The position numbers were made by a program, and so were the translations under genes. Below the pieces are notes generated by a model, which ran no database searches, was not told where the DNA came from, and was given only the letters and a program-made list of their open reading frames with translations. From Botryotinia globosa (lineage: Eukaryota; Ascomycota; Leotiomycetes; Helotiales; Sclerotiniaceae), in NCBI GenBank assembly GCA_014898425.1, contig RCSZ01000014.1, positions 186,001 to 250,000 of the forward strand: a DNA stretch of 64,000 nt. Reading direction: 5' to 3'. Numbering within the stretch: position 1 is the stretch's first letter; each line of letters opens with the position of its first letter. Positions 11,126 to 23,956 of the stretch are shown here, in pieces.

Positions 11126-12247
11126 TTACTCGCTCTCCTTAACAATCTGCTCCAACGTCTTCACATAGTCATGAACCTCCTGTGCTCCAGTCAAGGTTAT
11201 ATCTCTCCTTTTACCTTCAACACTAACAACCGGTACACTGTCCACACCATTACCCTCCGCCTCTCTAATCAGATTCTTCACATCCATCAACCCCTCATAT
11301 TCATCCTCAATGATCTTCTTTGCTTCTCCTTCCTCCACTCCCGCTTCCTTACAGGCCGCAAGTAATGTCTCCTTACTACTAGGATGTTTTTCTTCTTGGA
11401 AATACATTCGGTACAACGCCATGACAATCTTATCCGCTGTCTCCGGACCACCACCTTTCACGTCTTCTTGTTGGAAGTGTTGAACAACTCGATGGGCATC
11501 GAGAGTATTGGCAACTGTACCACCGAATTTGTAATCTATACCTGCGGATTTTCCATATGCAGTCATCAACTTGATATACATTTCCATCTTATCCTCAGAA
11601 TCTCCGTAACGGGATTTGCGATACCAAGCATATTTATCTTCGCCTTCTTTGCTGGCTCCGGAATATATTTGATATGGTGAAAACTTGATGGTGAAGTTAA
11701 CTTTCGAAGCTGCATCTGTTGAACGGACGACGCGGAGTGCTAAAGGGATTGTTAGTAGATGGAGATGTGTATGGACCTGAGTGATTGTGGGGGCGGGGGA
11801 AAGGAGGAGACGACGTTGATCATCATCACGTGAGTGATATCCTTTCCCAATCCATTTCCCATATGTTGGATATTTGGGTATCATTTCTACCGACTTCTAA
11901 GATGAAAAAAAGCCCAATTCTTACCTTCATCCAATCTAAGTAACGTTGCTGCAGTTAGTAATCCGTATTCTCAGACTTCCAATAATAGTCCCATAAAATA
12001 TTGAATGTCCTTACCTCTTCTTGGCAAGATAAGTCCTGTTTGCGACCAACACGATCAGTCATACTCTTAATCTCGTATTCCATCAAAATGTGCTTGGATA
12101 ATCACCCGCATATGCAATGTGCTGATGGTGAACATCGCAATGAATCAAGAAAAAAGGATAGAAAAGGAAGGAATGTAGAGGGTTTACGGAGACGACTTAC
12201 CATGGACAAATGGTATCAAAGGTAAATGCGATGGTAGAATCGTACAT
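11126..12247 (-). CDS. DsbA/FrnE-family thioredoxin-fold protein
   Basis: Four exons give 230 residues: 12247-12201, 12035-12015, 11935-11925 and 11739-11126. All introns are GT-AG (165, 79 and 185 bases), and the frame is continuous only when the 21- and 11-base micro-exons are included. The N-terminus MYDSTIAFTFDTICPWTYLA fits the DsbA/2-hydroxychromene-2-carboxylate isomerase superfamily (FrnE-like). The rest follows the family plan: a helical insertion, then the thioredoxin-fold return with the cis-Pro loop at DSVPVVSVEGK near residue 200. The usual CPWC/CPxC pair is CPWT here, so a two-cysteine disulfide exchange is not possible at this site. No signal peptide or membrane segment is present, which suggests a cytosolic protein, perhaps glutathione-linked; substrate unknown. 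Confidence 0.85.
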
Positions 12248-13759
12248 GGTGCTGGCGAGAGTCTTGAATACGAGGTCTGGGGATCTTTTCGGGGCGATGC
12301 TACCAAAGTGTGTTTGTCGTTGGACCCGGGGTTGTTTTCTATGTGAGAATAGAAAGGTGGGAGTAGTTGTTATACTCTGTGAAGAGGAATGTTGAGAATG
12401 TTCTTGAGTTATAGATTATACGATATGTATATAATTCATTGAAATGAAGAGGGCAAATGTAGATATGATGTTGATTGTTGATGTCGACTGTAAACTCACG
12501 CCATTTCTCAGTCTACATACTTCAAGAACTACCAGTACCCCGCAATGAATAAGCGGATCAAAGTCTCATGACTATTTCATTCCAGCCACACCACTATCTT
12601 TCATCACCTGGGCATGCAAATATTGTATGATGGATCTTACCACCTGTTAATTTTCCTTCCTTTCGTTTCGCTCAAGCGACTCAAGCGACTCAAGCGACCG
12701 ACAATCTTTTTTCCGAATACCATCACTACAGAATTCTCAGAATGCCAGATACTGTGCTCTTCAAATGCAGTACAACCCTGCCAACAAATGGGTTATCAGA
12801 ACGCCAAGGTATATTTCCATCTACTCATCGCTTGAATCGACCTGTACAACCAACTCACCCGGTCTGGATCGATTCAGCATCCAATCAATGGAATCATGAC
12901 AAGTACGAGGTATTATACTATACCATGCCACTATTGATGAATCTTCGGCACAACTCGGTGTCTTTTCTCATCTTCCTTGTTCTTTCATTCAAGATAGACA
13001 AATTGAATTCATGATACGAGAGGGCAAACAGGAGTCTTGCTAGAAATAGCCTCATATCTGAGACCAAAAAGGTACAAAGGCACGAGGAGCCTAGCCCTAC
13101 AATCGGAAGTACCGAGTTTTGGGTGAGAGGCTTAGTTTTTGGAATCGTTGACTCGTGAGATATCATCATGTTTGATGTCACCTGATTTGCTCATCTCTTC
13201 TTTCCTTTGCTTAGGTACTTAACAAGATATTTCTTACTTTCCTGTCTTTTTGCTCTGCTCAGAACGACCCATGAAATCCCTCATCTTTCCTGCAGGGGAT
13301 CAAAGAACACGATAGAAAAATGCAGGAGCGCCTCGTCTCTTGGTCCCGCCTAAATAGATGTGAAGTAGGAGGAAAGCTACCGTATTTCCACATTGAGCAA
13401 TATATACCTGCCAGTCAAGTTGATCAGCAGTTACTTCTTGCCTCCCACGCAATGTACATATAAAATGAAATCCCCCTCTTTCCCCAAGGAATTCTTATCT
13501 CCTCTTACATCAACGTACATATCACTTTCCAAAAGACGTATTGACATAACAAAGCGCATAGTCGCATCAAACCTTACCGTCTGTCGTTAATTTTCAAAGT
13601 AAACAAAAACATCAATCATCTACACAATCGTTTTTTCCCACACTCAACACTTACTTCAATACCTAGTACTCTTGGAACTCAACACCGATATCTAGTGGAT
13701 GAAAGTTTTGGTTACAACGATAATCAATCCATAACATACTGAATCAAAGATCAAAAACA
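12248..13759. other. Intergenic region between divergent genes
   Basis: No gene seen. Several open frames of 60-90 codons overlap in conflicting directions, with no family resemblance. A CTCAAGCGA triplet repeat lies at about 12669-12698. The interval should hold the promoters of the thioredoxin-fold gene (minus) and the secreted protein gene (plus). Confidence 0.55.
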
Positions 13760-14875
13760 ATGAAGTCGCTCGCTACTATTAGTGCAGCAATTGCTGCTCT
13801 CGCTGGTATAAGCAGTGCTCAGGTTACCTAGTCAGTTACTCCTCCAGCCCTAGATCTTCTCTTCCTTCATTAGATTCAACTGAATTAACATCACTATAGT
13901 AACTCGACTACTGGGACTTTCTCGTGCCCTATTGCCAACGGTGCTTACTGCGCAAGTTCATCTCTCGGTGGTCCTATCATCATTCGATGTACAAATGGCA
14001 TTGGTCAACCAGGGAACTGTGATGACAACCTTGCCGGATACTTCCCTTATGGTGTGAACTATTCACCATGTTGGGAGACTAGTGAGAAGAGTGGTGATGC
14101 TGCTTGCTCCAAGAAGTATGTTATTACATGTCATCCTTTTATCTCATATCATAACTTCCACTTCAACTCTCATCGACCATCCGTGAACTCTCTCATTTCA
14201 TTTCATCTTTGACTGTTGATCTTGAATATCACACGACTAACAACTCATAGCTGTATCGTCCAAGGTGCCTCCGGTAACTTCAACGGTACATTCACCCTTC
14301 CCAACTGCACACCCATTCCAAACCCTTCCGCTACCTCATCTCTCAACGGTTCAACAACTACAACATCAACCGGTACATCAACAATCATCGAAGGTTCAAC
14401 AACCGAACTCATAACCTACACCACAACCTTCTATCCTACATCTACCCCAGTAGTTCTCCCATCTGTCACTTTACCCACGGTCCCAACTGCTATCGTGACT
14501 CCTCCATTAATCACAGCCCCTACTGTCTCTGCAACTCCCGTTGTCGACCCACCATCGGGTCTTACAACTGTCATCTTCTCATCTGGTACCGCTGTCAGTA
14601 CCGCTGTCGGAACTGGTGGCTCGGGAGGAGGTTCGGGAGGAGGCTCGGGTGGTGGATCAGGTGGTGGATCAGGTGGTGGATCTGGCGCTGGTAGCTCTGG
14701 AGTTCACAATGGTACAACTGGTGGATCGGGTGCTGGCGGAAGCGCAACTGCTACACCCGTTGGACCAACTAAAACTGCTACTGGAACTGGTGCACCTGAA
14801 TATACAGGTGCAGCTAATATTCTCAGTGCAGGTGGTCTCGCAGCAGCGGGTGCTGTGCTTGCTTGGTTTCTTTAG
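13760..14875 (+). CDS. Secreted, GPI-anchored-type Ser/Thr-rich protein
   Basis: Three exons give 303 residues: 13760-13830, 13900-14115 and 14251-14875, with introns of 69 and 135 bases. The first donor (GTCAGT at 13831) cuts a TA|T tyrosine codon and so avoids an apparent in-frame TAG. Residues 1-20 (MKSLATISAAIAALAGISSA) form a signal peptide. A cysteine-containing domain of about 80 residues follows (CPIANGAYC, CTNGIGQPGNC, SPCWETS, KNCIVQG). After that comes a Ser/Thr-rich stalk, a run of GGGS-type repeats (about 14616-14692) and a hydrophobic tail LSAGGLAAAGAVLAWFL ending at the stop. This layout is typical of fungal cell-wall or plasma-membrane GPI proteins. The cysteine domain is unassigned; an effector or adhesion role is only speculative. 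Confidence 0.85.
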
Positions 14876-15770
14876 GTGCATTATGTTTGAGAAGAAGGAA
14901 TGAAATGTGGATGTGGAGGAGACAAGGGATGAAGATATGATACGCTCCTTATTCTTGACGATGGTATTTATGAAGATGGAGGACTTTTTGGCAATTTCTT
15001 ACACAGTTTTGGAAGATGGTTTTGGACGACATACATACACACCTACGACGGATACGCATGATATGTTATGACTTTACGAGTCGACGACTCTCCTTTATGA
15101 TAATTTCCATGGATGACGGATTGATGATGGATGTTCAATTTTTGGTAGCAGGTTATACGAGAATGAGAAGGTTTAACGCCTTGAGTGGGTATGCTCTTAA
15201 TTTGAAGGGGAATGAGAATGAGAATAGGGTGGGAGGAAAGTAGGAGAATCAATGGATATGATGTTTGAATGAATATCGTTGAAGGAAGGGAGATAAAATG
15301 TTATTGGAGGTCGAGGAGGCGGAGGCGGTATAGTTTAACAACTCAATGATATGATATCACAATGAAAAGTGGATGAAATCTATTTATGCAGTGAGAGGAT
15401 TAAAATTCACCTTTATATTCTTTCGATTATCTGCCCAGGTGCATCTGGCTTCTGTGGGTGGATATGGTCTTGGGAGAGAATCTGTCTTACTCATTATGTT
15501 CTACTATTGAAAGCACAACAAGTAAGATACACTTTGCATATAATGAATAGTAGGGTAGGTACTTCCAATACCAATACACACAGTATCCAAATATCCAAAT
15601 ATCCAAAGCTAAACCACATAACACAAAACACGCGATGATATATATAATGATGATATAACAATCCATAGTAGGGATTATAAAATATAATATAGTACAATAT
15701 AACACAACACAGCACAAAAGGATATCCAAATAAAACCAAGCGATATTTCAATCCACCTATTCATTCATCC

Positions 15771-15815
15771 AATCAGCTAGCAATCAGCTAGCAATCAGCT
15801 AGCAATCAGCTAGCT
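15771..15815. repeat. 11-bp tandem repeat AATCAGCTAGC x4
   Basis: Four exact, adjacent copies of AATCAGCTAGC. Each contains the palindrome GCTAGC. Confidence 0.9.
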
Positions 15816-15930
15816 ACCCTACAATTTAAATTTTCATCCTCCACAAGTAATCAGTGACAAGAGCATGAATGTAATAATAGCCTATAATCTAGCTAGGTAG
15901 CTAATAGATCACTATTTATCCATCTATCCA

Positions 15931-16254
<324 letters not shown>

Positions 16255-17147
16255 TAATCAATCAAACCCTTCACTTCATCTATCAAGCTTCAAGCTCCAA
16301 ACTTCAAACTTCCTAACCACATACACCCACACCCACTCAACAACCACATCAACATCAACAAAAACATCAAGATCAAAATCAAAATCAAGATCATCAGCGT
16401 CACCATCAGAGAAGGAAAAGAGTACAAAACATTAATATACATAATTTATTCATCTGATTCATCTCAATGCTATTCATCATTTCCCTGTCATTCCATTCAA
16501 TTCAATTCCAATCCGTACCCGCTTCCATCCTTTTACAATGCATTGCATTCACCACGAACCAGAATCTTCATACAAACAAGCTCCTTCATGCAAACAAGCT
16601 TTCTCCTCCCTACAAATCTTTTTCCCCTCCACCTCCCCCTTCTCCCTCCAGCCCATCTTTTCTTAATTAAAAAAACTCCCAAACTCCCAGTAAGTAATTT
16701 CGTGAATGAAAGACGTCAAATTAAATTATAGTAGTGTTTATATGCGTATCAATGAATGCGCGGTCCGCCCACAAAAAGGATACTCCAGATTGTTCCAGCT
16801 TACAGCCCTGCTGCCACAAGAACGCCTGATTAACTTTCAGTATATCAAATGAAAGACTTCAGCTAAAGTTATACGATTCGCATCATGCTTTTAAACGAAT
16901 GGGGTATGTATAGTTGTTGCGTAGTGGGTATGCATCATGGAAAGACATGTGACGAGAAAAAAATAAAAGAAAAATGCTCCGGCCGACCTCGCTGCTATGC
17001 AATAAAGGACAATTCAAACGAAAGAAAGAAAATGGCAATGAAGTAATAAAAACTCGTCTATTCGTATAATCCGCTCCTTATGTACCCAATGAGTGGCATG
17101 AATGATTTTTTCATTCTCAACACTTTTCGTTTCATACATTACATATT

Positions 17148-20100
17148 TTATAATGCTCGCCGACTACTCATAGCTGCCGATGCCCCCGCTGATGCTAAAT
17201 CCTGTTTCGAGCTGACACTTCGAGTGACTCGGGGCAAGCTGCTACCACCACCAGAAATTGCCACGGTTCCAGTACTTGTACGTTTCGGCCCTGGAGGTCC
17301 AGTCAATGTTGTGGCATTGGATTGTCTTCGAGGCGGAAGAGCTTTACTTGGACTTGTCCCAGCCGCGGGTGGCCGAACAGATGAACCACTCTTGTAGGCA
17401 GGTGGTTCTGGAAGGGGTCTATTGGAAGCAGGTGCAGCGGTGGTATTGTGTCGCTTTATTGGCGAGTCGATTCGAGCATTGATACGAGGTGGAGCAGTAG
17501 CCTTTTGACCAGTGATGAATTCATGCCTAACAGCTTCATCAGGCTTCAAACGCTTTTCAGGGTCCCACCTGAGACAACGTGCCAAGAAGTCAAGGAAAAC
17601 TTCATCGTCGCACTTGATGGTTTGCTGAAGAGATCTCGAGGATGGCCGACGTCTGCGTCCTTTTGAAGATACCGTGAGACGTGGTTTCCCGAGAGAATCA
17701 AAGAAAAGCTTTTTGCGAGTACTTTTCTCAATCAAATGCTTTTCCGGTGGACCGAACACTTCCATGATGCAGGCGAGTTGTTCCTGTTCGTTTTCACCAG
17801 GAAAGATGGGCACTCCAGTAAAAAGCTCCGCCAAGATACACCCAAGACTCCACATATCTATCGGCATACCATATGTCATACCAAGGATAACTTCAGGCGA
17901 TCGATAAAATCGGGATTGAATGTACGTATACACCTTCTCGTTCTCGAAGCAACTTGACCCAAAGTCAATAACCTTGATCTCGGAATGAAGAGGGTGTGCG
18001 AGCAGGATATTTTCAGGTTTCAAATCGCAATGAATGACCTTTTTTGATTTCAAAAGCAACAAACTGCTAAGCATTTGCTTTGTAAATCGTCGAACGATCT
18101 TGAGTGAGAAACCCCTGAAGGAATGAGCTTTGATGAGCTCATAGAGATTCATATCTAAGAGTTCAGTAGAGATACAAAGATGACCACGGAAGTAGAAGCT
18201 TTGAACAAAATTGACCATGCTGTGCTTGTTTTTAGGATCCTATAATTGTTAGCTGCTTCCTGAGTGAAGTGATTGGAATTACATACCCATTCGCGCAACT
18301 TTTGGAGGATATTAACCTCTACCAAAGCTTGCTGATGGAATCTCTTCTTGTTCCGAATGATCTTGATGGCTACTAATCCTCCAGTCTTGTGATCAATACA
18401 TCTTACGACTTGACCAAAACTTCCCTTGCCAAGAACGTCAATGATCTCATAGCGGTATGAGAGATGATCTCCAGTGGCAATTTGATAATCTCCTCTTTCA
18501 TCATCGTACCCGAAATTGGCGGCATCAGATTGAAGCTGGCCAACATGTTTGGCTGCACTAGATGTCCCACAGAAGTAAATGTCCTTGTAATCGACAATTT
18601 CTCCTTTCTCGTAAATGTTGAGATGCGAGACAAGTTTGAGAGCCTGTTGAGGGTTCGCTCGATCCTTAGGAGTAGCACGTTTTCTTAGAGCATCTAATTG
18701 ACGAGCTGCCGTCTCTGTTTCCTTTCGTTTATTGCCGAGCTTCTTCATCTCCTCTTCCGCCAGAAGATCATCCTTGTCCAATTCCGCTGTCCAGTGATCT
18801 TGATGTCTAATACTGGTACTAGAAGCCTTTGGATTGAGCATTCGATGCATAACAGAAGATGTAGTTCGAGAAGTCGCGGTTGGAATATTTCTCTCCGAGG
18901 CCATGGAGTCAGTTGATGTCTCTTTCTTCGGGCTGTTTCGATTCAAACCCCAGCTATCACTCTTTGTTCTGTCGTGACCTGTGATCATATTAAGACTCGA
19001 AACCGAGCTTTTCCTTCGACTGGAATTGAGATAGGTAGTAGTGGTGGTTGACTTGACCGAAGGACTAGGACTAGGAATCTCCTTGTTATTGCTACTCATG
19101 TTGTTCATGGTGGAAGAAGCAGGCAATCTAGGCGGTGGCATATTATCATGTTTTGGCGGAGGAGGTGGTTGATTGGCTTCTCTTCCGCCTGTTGCTTGAG
19201 CATTGCTGGCGGTGTTCTTCGATCCAGACCGCTTCCAACCAAGACTCAACTTCCTTCGCAACGAATTTGTTGAAGACGGCGTTGGGGGTTCTTCCGGACT
19301 TGAGACTTCCGCAGGAGCATCTGTTTTGGCTAATCTATTCACCTTCAAGGCACGTGGCCCAGTCAATCTTGCCGGCTTGTTTTCAGTCGTCGAAGTGTCC
19401 ATTGTAGTGAAATCACCGCTAGTTTTGGACCGAGGCATGAGATGCTGGCCAGCGTTGTTCTTGGGAAGAGACGAGGATAGATATGGAGAGGTTTCCCTAG
19501 GCGGCGGTGGTCGGTTATTGGCTATAGGTATTGGCTTTGTCCCACTGTTATTTCCAAATACTTGCGAAGATTCTGTAGGTCTATGATGGATAGAACTATT
19601 GCTTCGCATTTTAGGCATATGATGCATCGATTTATCTTCGTTGCGACGGGAAAAGAACGAGGTCTTGGAAGCTGTCATGGGCGAACTTGGGGTCTTTGTG
19701 TTTGTCCGCTTGGGCGGGGGTGTAATGGCACCATTAGGTAAAGGCTCAGGATTGGATATGGCCGCAGCTTTTGCAGCCGTAGGAGCGCTCAATGGTAACA
19801 AATTTAAGGGTGGCAGACGAAGTGGTTGAAGGTTCTTTTTCTTGGGAGTCGCGGTATTTTGCTTTTGCTGTTCAAGATCCGAGTTCGAGCTAGGGGGCGC
19901 ATGCCTCGACCTCTTTGGCTCTCGTTCGATCTTGGTTGGTTCACGTGCAGAGTTCCTACCAGAGATGCTATTTGTTGAAGTACTGTTAATACTACTGGCA
20001 TCAAACGGCATGCTTGATTTCCTCTTGGCGAAAAACGGAGTTTCGATGGGAGAATCTTTGGGGGATTCATACGCTTTGGGTATCGCAGGAACTGGCGGAA

Positions 20101-21544
20101 CATCTTCCTCCTCATTATTACCAGCCGAGCTATGAACATTTCGTGACTTAGGTGTTGGTAACCTTGATGTTGTGGGGGCAAGTGACGACACTCGAGGCTG
20201 TAAGGAACCTGTAGTAATTCGAGATGTGTTACAGCTTGAACTCGACGCAGCTGAGATGGCAGAATTGTACTTACGGTTACTATCCGGAGTAGTTCGAGAT
20301 GATGAAGGTGTGGGCACCTTTCGAGGTAACATTGAAGGGGACCTTGAAGACCCTCGAGGAGTAAATGCCGGATACGAGTCAGGCTGTGGAGTTGGCGGTG
20401 TACCTGGCGAAGCAGTGGTAGGATTTCCTTGATGAGTCGATAATCGTTTGGCTCTTCGAGTATCCGTAGGGCTGATGGTTCTAGCCCCAAGTCCACTTGC
20501 ATGGGAGGTACCTGGCAAGACTGACATCCGCTTCGAGGTTGATGATGGCGTAGTTGCAGGTATTCCTGTTCCACTGGGCCTTCCTGGTGACTTTGCGGCA
20601 AGGGATGATGATCTACTGTGATCTGGTGTGCCAGGCTGAATAGAAACTTGGGGTTGCCCTTTACTCGGAGGTTGCAATGATTTAGTTTTAGCTGCTCTCG
20701 AGGCAGTGGTACCTCTTGCTCCATCCATATAACTTGGAACTCCTGTACTATTCAATCTTGCAGATGCATTGGCAGCATCCGACAAAGATTGTAATGATGT
20801 ACTTGGAGCAAGACTCGGACGTCGTCTTGGTGTGGTCCCTGCCTTGCTTGAGCTATCCGACTCAGCACCTCCTACAGATCTGCGCGGTATTCTAGCAGCA
20901 GGCGCATTGGAGGCAGCACTTCCAGATATCGGAGGATATTGATTTCGTCGAGTTCGAACCGCTAGGGGAGCAGATGGTGGGTCCATATTCCCCGATGCAG
21001 TTGAAGAAGTGGTTGAAGATATGCTACCTTGACGATTGCTCACACTCTGCCTACGTTGAAAAGAGGAGGTTCTCGCGGGTCGTGGTCCAGACACTCCACG
21101 CGCAGAACCTGTCCCTCGCCCATTGTTCATAGATGCTTTGATTTCCCCCATTGAAGGCTTCTCTCTCGGCATTGAATCTCTCCCACCTGTTGCCGGATAT
21201 TGTGCTGTAAGCTGTAGTTCATTGGAGATGCTAGTTTGCAGGTCGTCAAAACTGGGAGAAGGCAAAAAGTCGTAAGAAGTCGAATTATCGTCGTTGTGAC
21301 CCCCAAATGTAAATAAGGTGTGATTGTTTCGTTGTGGAGCATGCAGTGTAGGCTCTGTCCCAGCTATCAGACGCGAACCTCCGGTGCCTACACTGGGAGG
21401 ATAGTTCTCAGAAATCCTTCTGTCAAAAATATTAGTAAATATGAGCGCCTCGAATGGCTCCCCGCTTGAAGGTTGTGAATCTTACTGTCTTGTGGGTGAA
21501 AGGTCAGGTCGTGGACCTGAAGGAGCCCTCTGTTCCCGAATCAT
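17148..21544 (-). CDS. pom1: DYRK-family protein kinase, Pom1-like
   Basis: Three exons give 1427 residues: 21544-21486, 21419-18287 and 18239-17148 (introns 66 and 47 bases). The upstream exon supplies the start MIREQRAPSG; the longest single frame has no ATG at its 5' end. The first 900 residues are disordered and Ser/Pro/Lys-rich. A DYRK-homology stretch (NPQQALKLVSHLNIYEKGEI) precedes the kinase domain: glycine loop GKGSFG (1017-1022), ATP-lysine K1039, HCDLKPEN (1134-1141), DFG (1156) and activation loop YTY (1168-1170), whose second tyrosine DYRKs autophosphorylate. A basic insert (KGRRRRPSSRS) precedes the last kinase subdomain. The Ser/Pro-rich tail is about 165 residues. In fission yeast Pom1 forms cell-end gradients that set division size and site; polarity or septation is the likely role here. 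The family call is firm; orthology to Pom1 rather than another class II DYRK is inferred. Confidence 0.92.
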
Positions 21545-22138
21545 GAATAAGGAACTAAAGTCACTGGGGGAAGCCAGCGACAGAAATTAATCTCGAGTAA
21601 AGGATTTTGCTTTTTCCTTGAGCTCAGTCCGTTTAAGGGCCGAGTTTGTCGATAGACTATCTCATTTCAAATGGCCGTCGTAGGGTATAACCAGTAAACA
21701 GGGAAGTCGTTGTAAATGGTAGCCCAGTAAAATGCAGAGGAAAGGAAAGCTATCGGTATCAGTGTCTCTCGAGAGTCAATATCTTTTTTTTCTCTCTCCT
21801 TCTCCACAGAAATAAAGCGCGTCAATTGATGGTCTCCTCTTTTTGTATGGGGAGTTTGGAATATATCTCGAGGAATGGCTCGTGGATTGTGTTTAGTGGT
21901 GAAATGAAGGTAGCGGTGGCAGATGTATTTTTTTTTTAATTGTATGGAGAGTCAGTCTCTCTGAGGCTGCAGATAGACTAATAAGAGTAGTTGAACAATA
22001 TTTTGGGGATGGATTGCAAGCCTGTACCTGTCCGTTCCCGTTACTGGTTACTGGTACTGCGAATGGGATAAAAGCTTGATGTTTCCCGTACCTTTTCGAG
22101 ATTCGAGGTGGCTCAGGGAAGTCAGGGTGGTAAGGGTT

Positions 22139-22155
22139 GGGGGGGGGGGGGGGGG
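22139..22155. repeat. Poly-G tract
   Basis: A run of 17 consecutive G on the plus strand. Confidence 0.9.
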
Positions 22156-22218
22156 TTTATGACCAAGGTCTTTTCCGTTGCCTATAGAAACAAAAAGTGG
22201 ATCTAGATTCTGGATGGA

Positions 22219-22404
22219 TGGAGTGAGTGAGTGAGTGAGTGAGTGGGTGAGTGGACTGTGAGTGAGTGAGTGAGTGAGTGGACTGTGAGTGAGTGAGTGA
22301 GTGAGTGAGTGACTATGAGTGACTGTGAGTGAGTGAGTGAGTGAGTGAGTGACTATGAGTGACTGTGAGGGACTGGACTGACAGACTGACAGACTGACGG
22401 ACTG
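22219..22404. repeat. (GAGT)n array with 40-bp higher-order repeat
   Basis: GAGT units are interspersed with GACTGT and GACTAT. Positions 22281-22320 and 22321-22360 are identical 40-base copies, so the array has grown by larger-unit duplication as well as slippage. It trails into GACTGACA units. Confidence 0.9.
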
Positions 22405-22561
22405 TACTTGGACTCTTTTGGAGACTCGGCTGGGAGACTGAATGAATGGGCTGGAGGACTGGGTGACTTCTTCCAGAGGACTGGGGTCCCTTTTCTTTTG
22501 GTACCGTTATGTATATATGTACGAGTAGGATGTACGAGTAGGATGTGCGAGTATTATGTAC

Positions 22562-22602
22562 GAGTAGAGTAGAGTAGAGTAGAGTAGAGTAGAGTAGAGT
22601 AG
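22562..22602. repeat. (AGAGT)n microsatellite
   Basis: About eight copies of a 5-base unit. Confidence 0.9.
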
Positions 22603-23040
22603 TATGGATGTACAGTATTATGTACAGTATGGACGCATCAAGGGAAGTCTCTTTTCTTTTTGCTAGACGTACCTAACGAGATGCTTTTTGAACCTATGTA
22701 TCAAAATTGGAATAGATGCAACAATAATAAAATGGTAAAATCGTCAAATCGTCAAATCGTCAAATCGTCAAAATCATCAAAATCATCAAAATCCCATCAA
22801 TGAACCAATGAGACAACAGTACACTCGAGCAGGATGGAGTATACTTAAATATGTTGAGCCTATCAAGATTTAAAGAATTTACCCAATCCATTCCATGAAC
22901 CAAACTAACAACATGTAGTACAGTTTAATAGACTGACTGGTGTGAATGTACAATGTACTGATTAATAAGGTAGAGACCGTACTGTGATGAATCTTGATCA
23001 TCTCAGCGGTCAAGGTGGCTTGGTTATCTTATTCACTCTG

Positions 23041-23082
23041 GAGTCTTGAGTCTTGAGTCTTGAGTCTTGAGTCTTGAGTCTT
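23041..23082. repeat. (GAGTCTT)n repeat
   Basis: Six exact 7-base units, followed by degenerate copies to about 23118. Confidence 0.9.
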
Positions 23083-23884
23083 CCAAGGTTGAGTCTTGAA
23101 TCTTGACTTCTTGAGTCTGCCACCTGCATCTCAAACAACAACAACAACAACAACAAAAACAACAACAACGCCTCCCTCCCCCCTCCCCCCTCCCCCCTCA
23201 CACCTTCTTCTCCTTGTAGCTATCTATCTTGAGACCATCAATAAAGTTAATCACACATGCTGCAGGACGACGAACTCTTTTCAGGAGACCCAAGCAATGC
23301 AATCACAACTTTATTACCACCGTCAATGCTTTCCATGCTTCCTCACTATAGGGAAGGATTATTTGATAATCATATCAGTGATTAATGAGGACACCCATGC
23401 ATGGATGGATGTGTAGATTGTTGACGGGGTCGAGTAATCTGCATTTAGTATATACTGTACCGAGTATCGAATATTGATGGTCTGGTGGAGGAAAATCCAG
23501 GTCTGCAAATATCGTGGTGCGTCTAAGAACCATTCCAGATGATTATTGGGCGTGAAGGTATATTATGTGAAGGTATATTATGTGAATGTGAATGTGAATG
23601 ATGGGATATATATGGATTTCTCAATCTATCTGCTCCGTTAGTACCGTTACTCCGTAGCATGCTAAAGTTAATAATTGATACATGGCAAATTGGTCTGCTA
23701 AGATTATGAGTGTAGGGTTTCTGAAAGGTATTATTAACCTTTAGTGCTCGAGTCACCCAGGATGCAACTTGATACCTACCTAGGTAATTCGATATACATA
23801 GCAGCTGGGTAAACAACAGACTTTCTTCTTCTACAAAGTTTAGTCTGATCTGGATTTGTGCCGAGTGAGCCCTCGTTCCCTCCT

Positions 23885-23895
23885 CCTCCTCTCTC

Positions 23896-23941
<46 letters not shown>

Positions 23942-23956
23942 TCTCTCCCTCTCTCT
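23885..23956. repeat. (CT)n microsatellite
   Basis: A nearly pure CT tract with CCCT interruptions. It is the source of an Arg/Glu-rich artefactual open frame on the other strand. Confidence 0.9.

Noticed and set aside
19804..20724. A 306-codon frame inside the kinase gene
   Set aside because: It is an out-of-frame shadow of the disordered N-terminus of the kinase, with low-complexity Leu/Gln/His composition.
22219..22404. CRISPR-like array
   Set aside because: There are no spacers of unique sequence; it is a GAGT tandem array in a eukaryotic genome.
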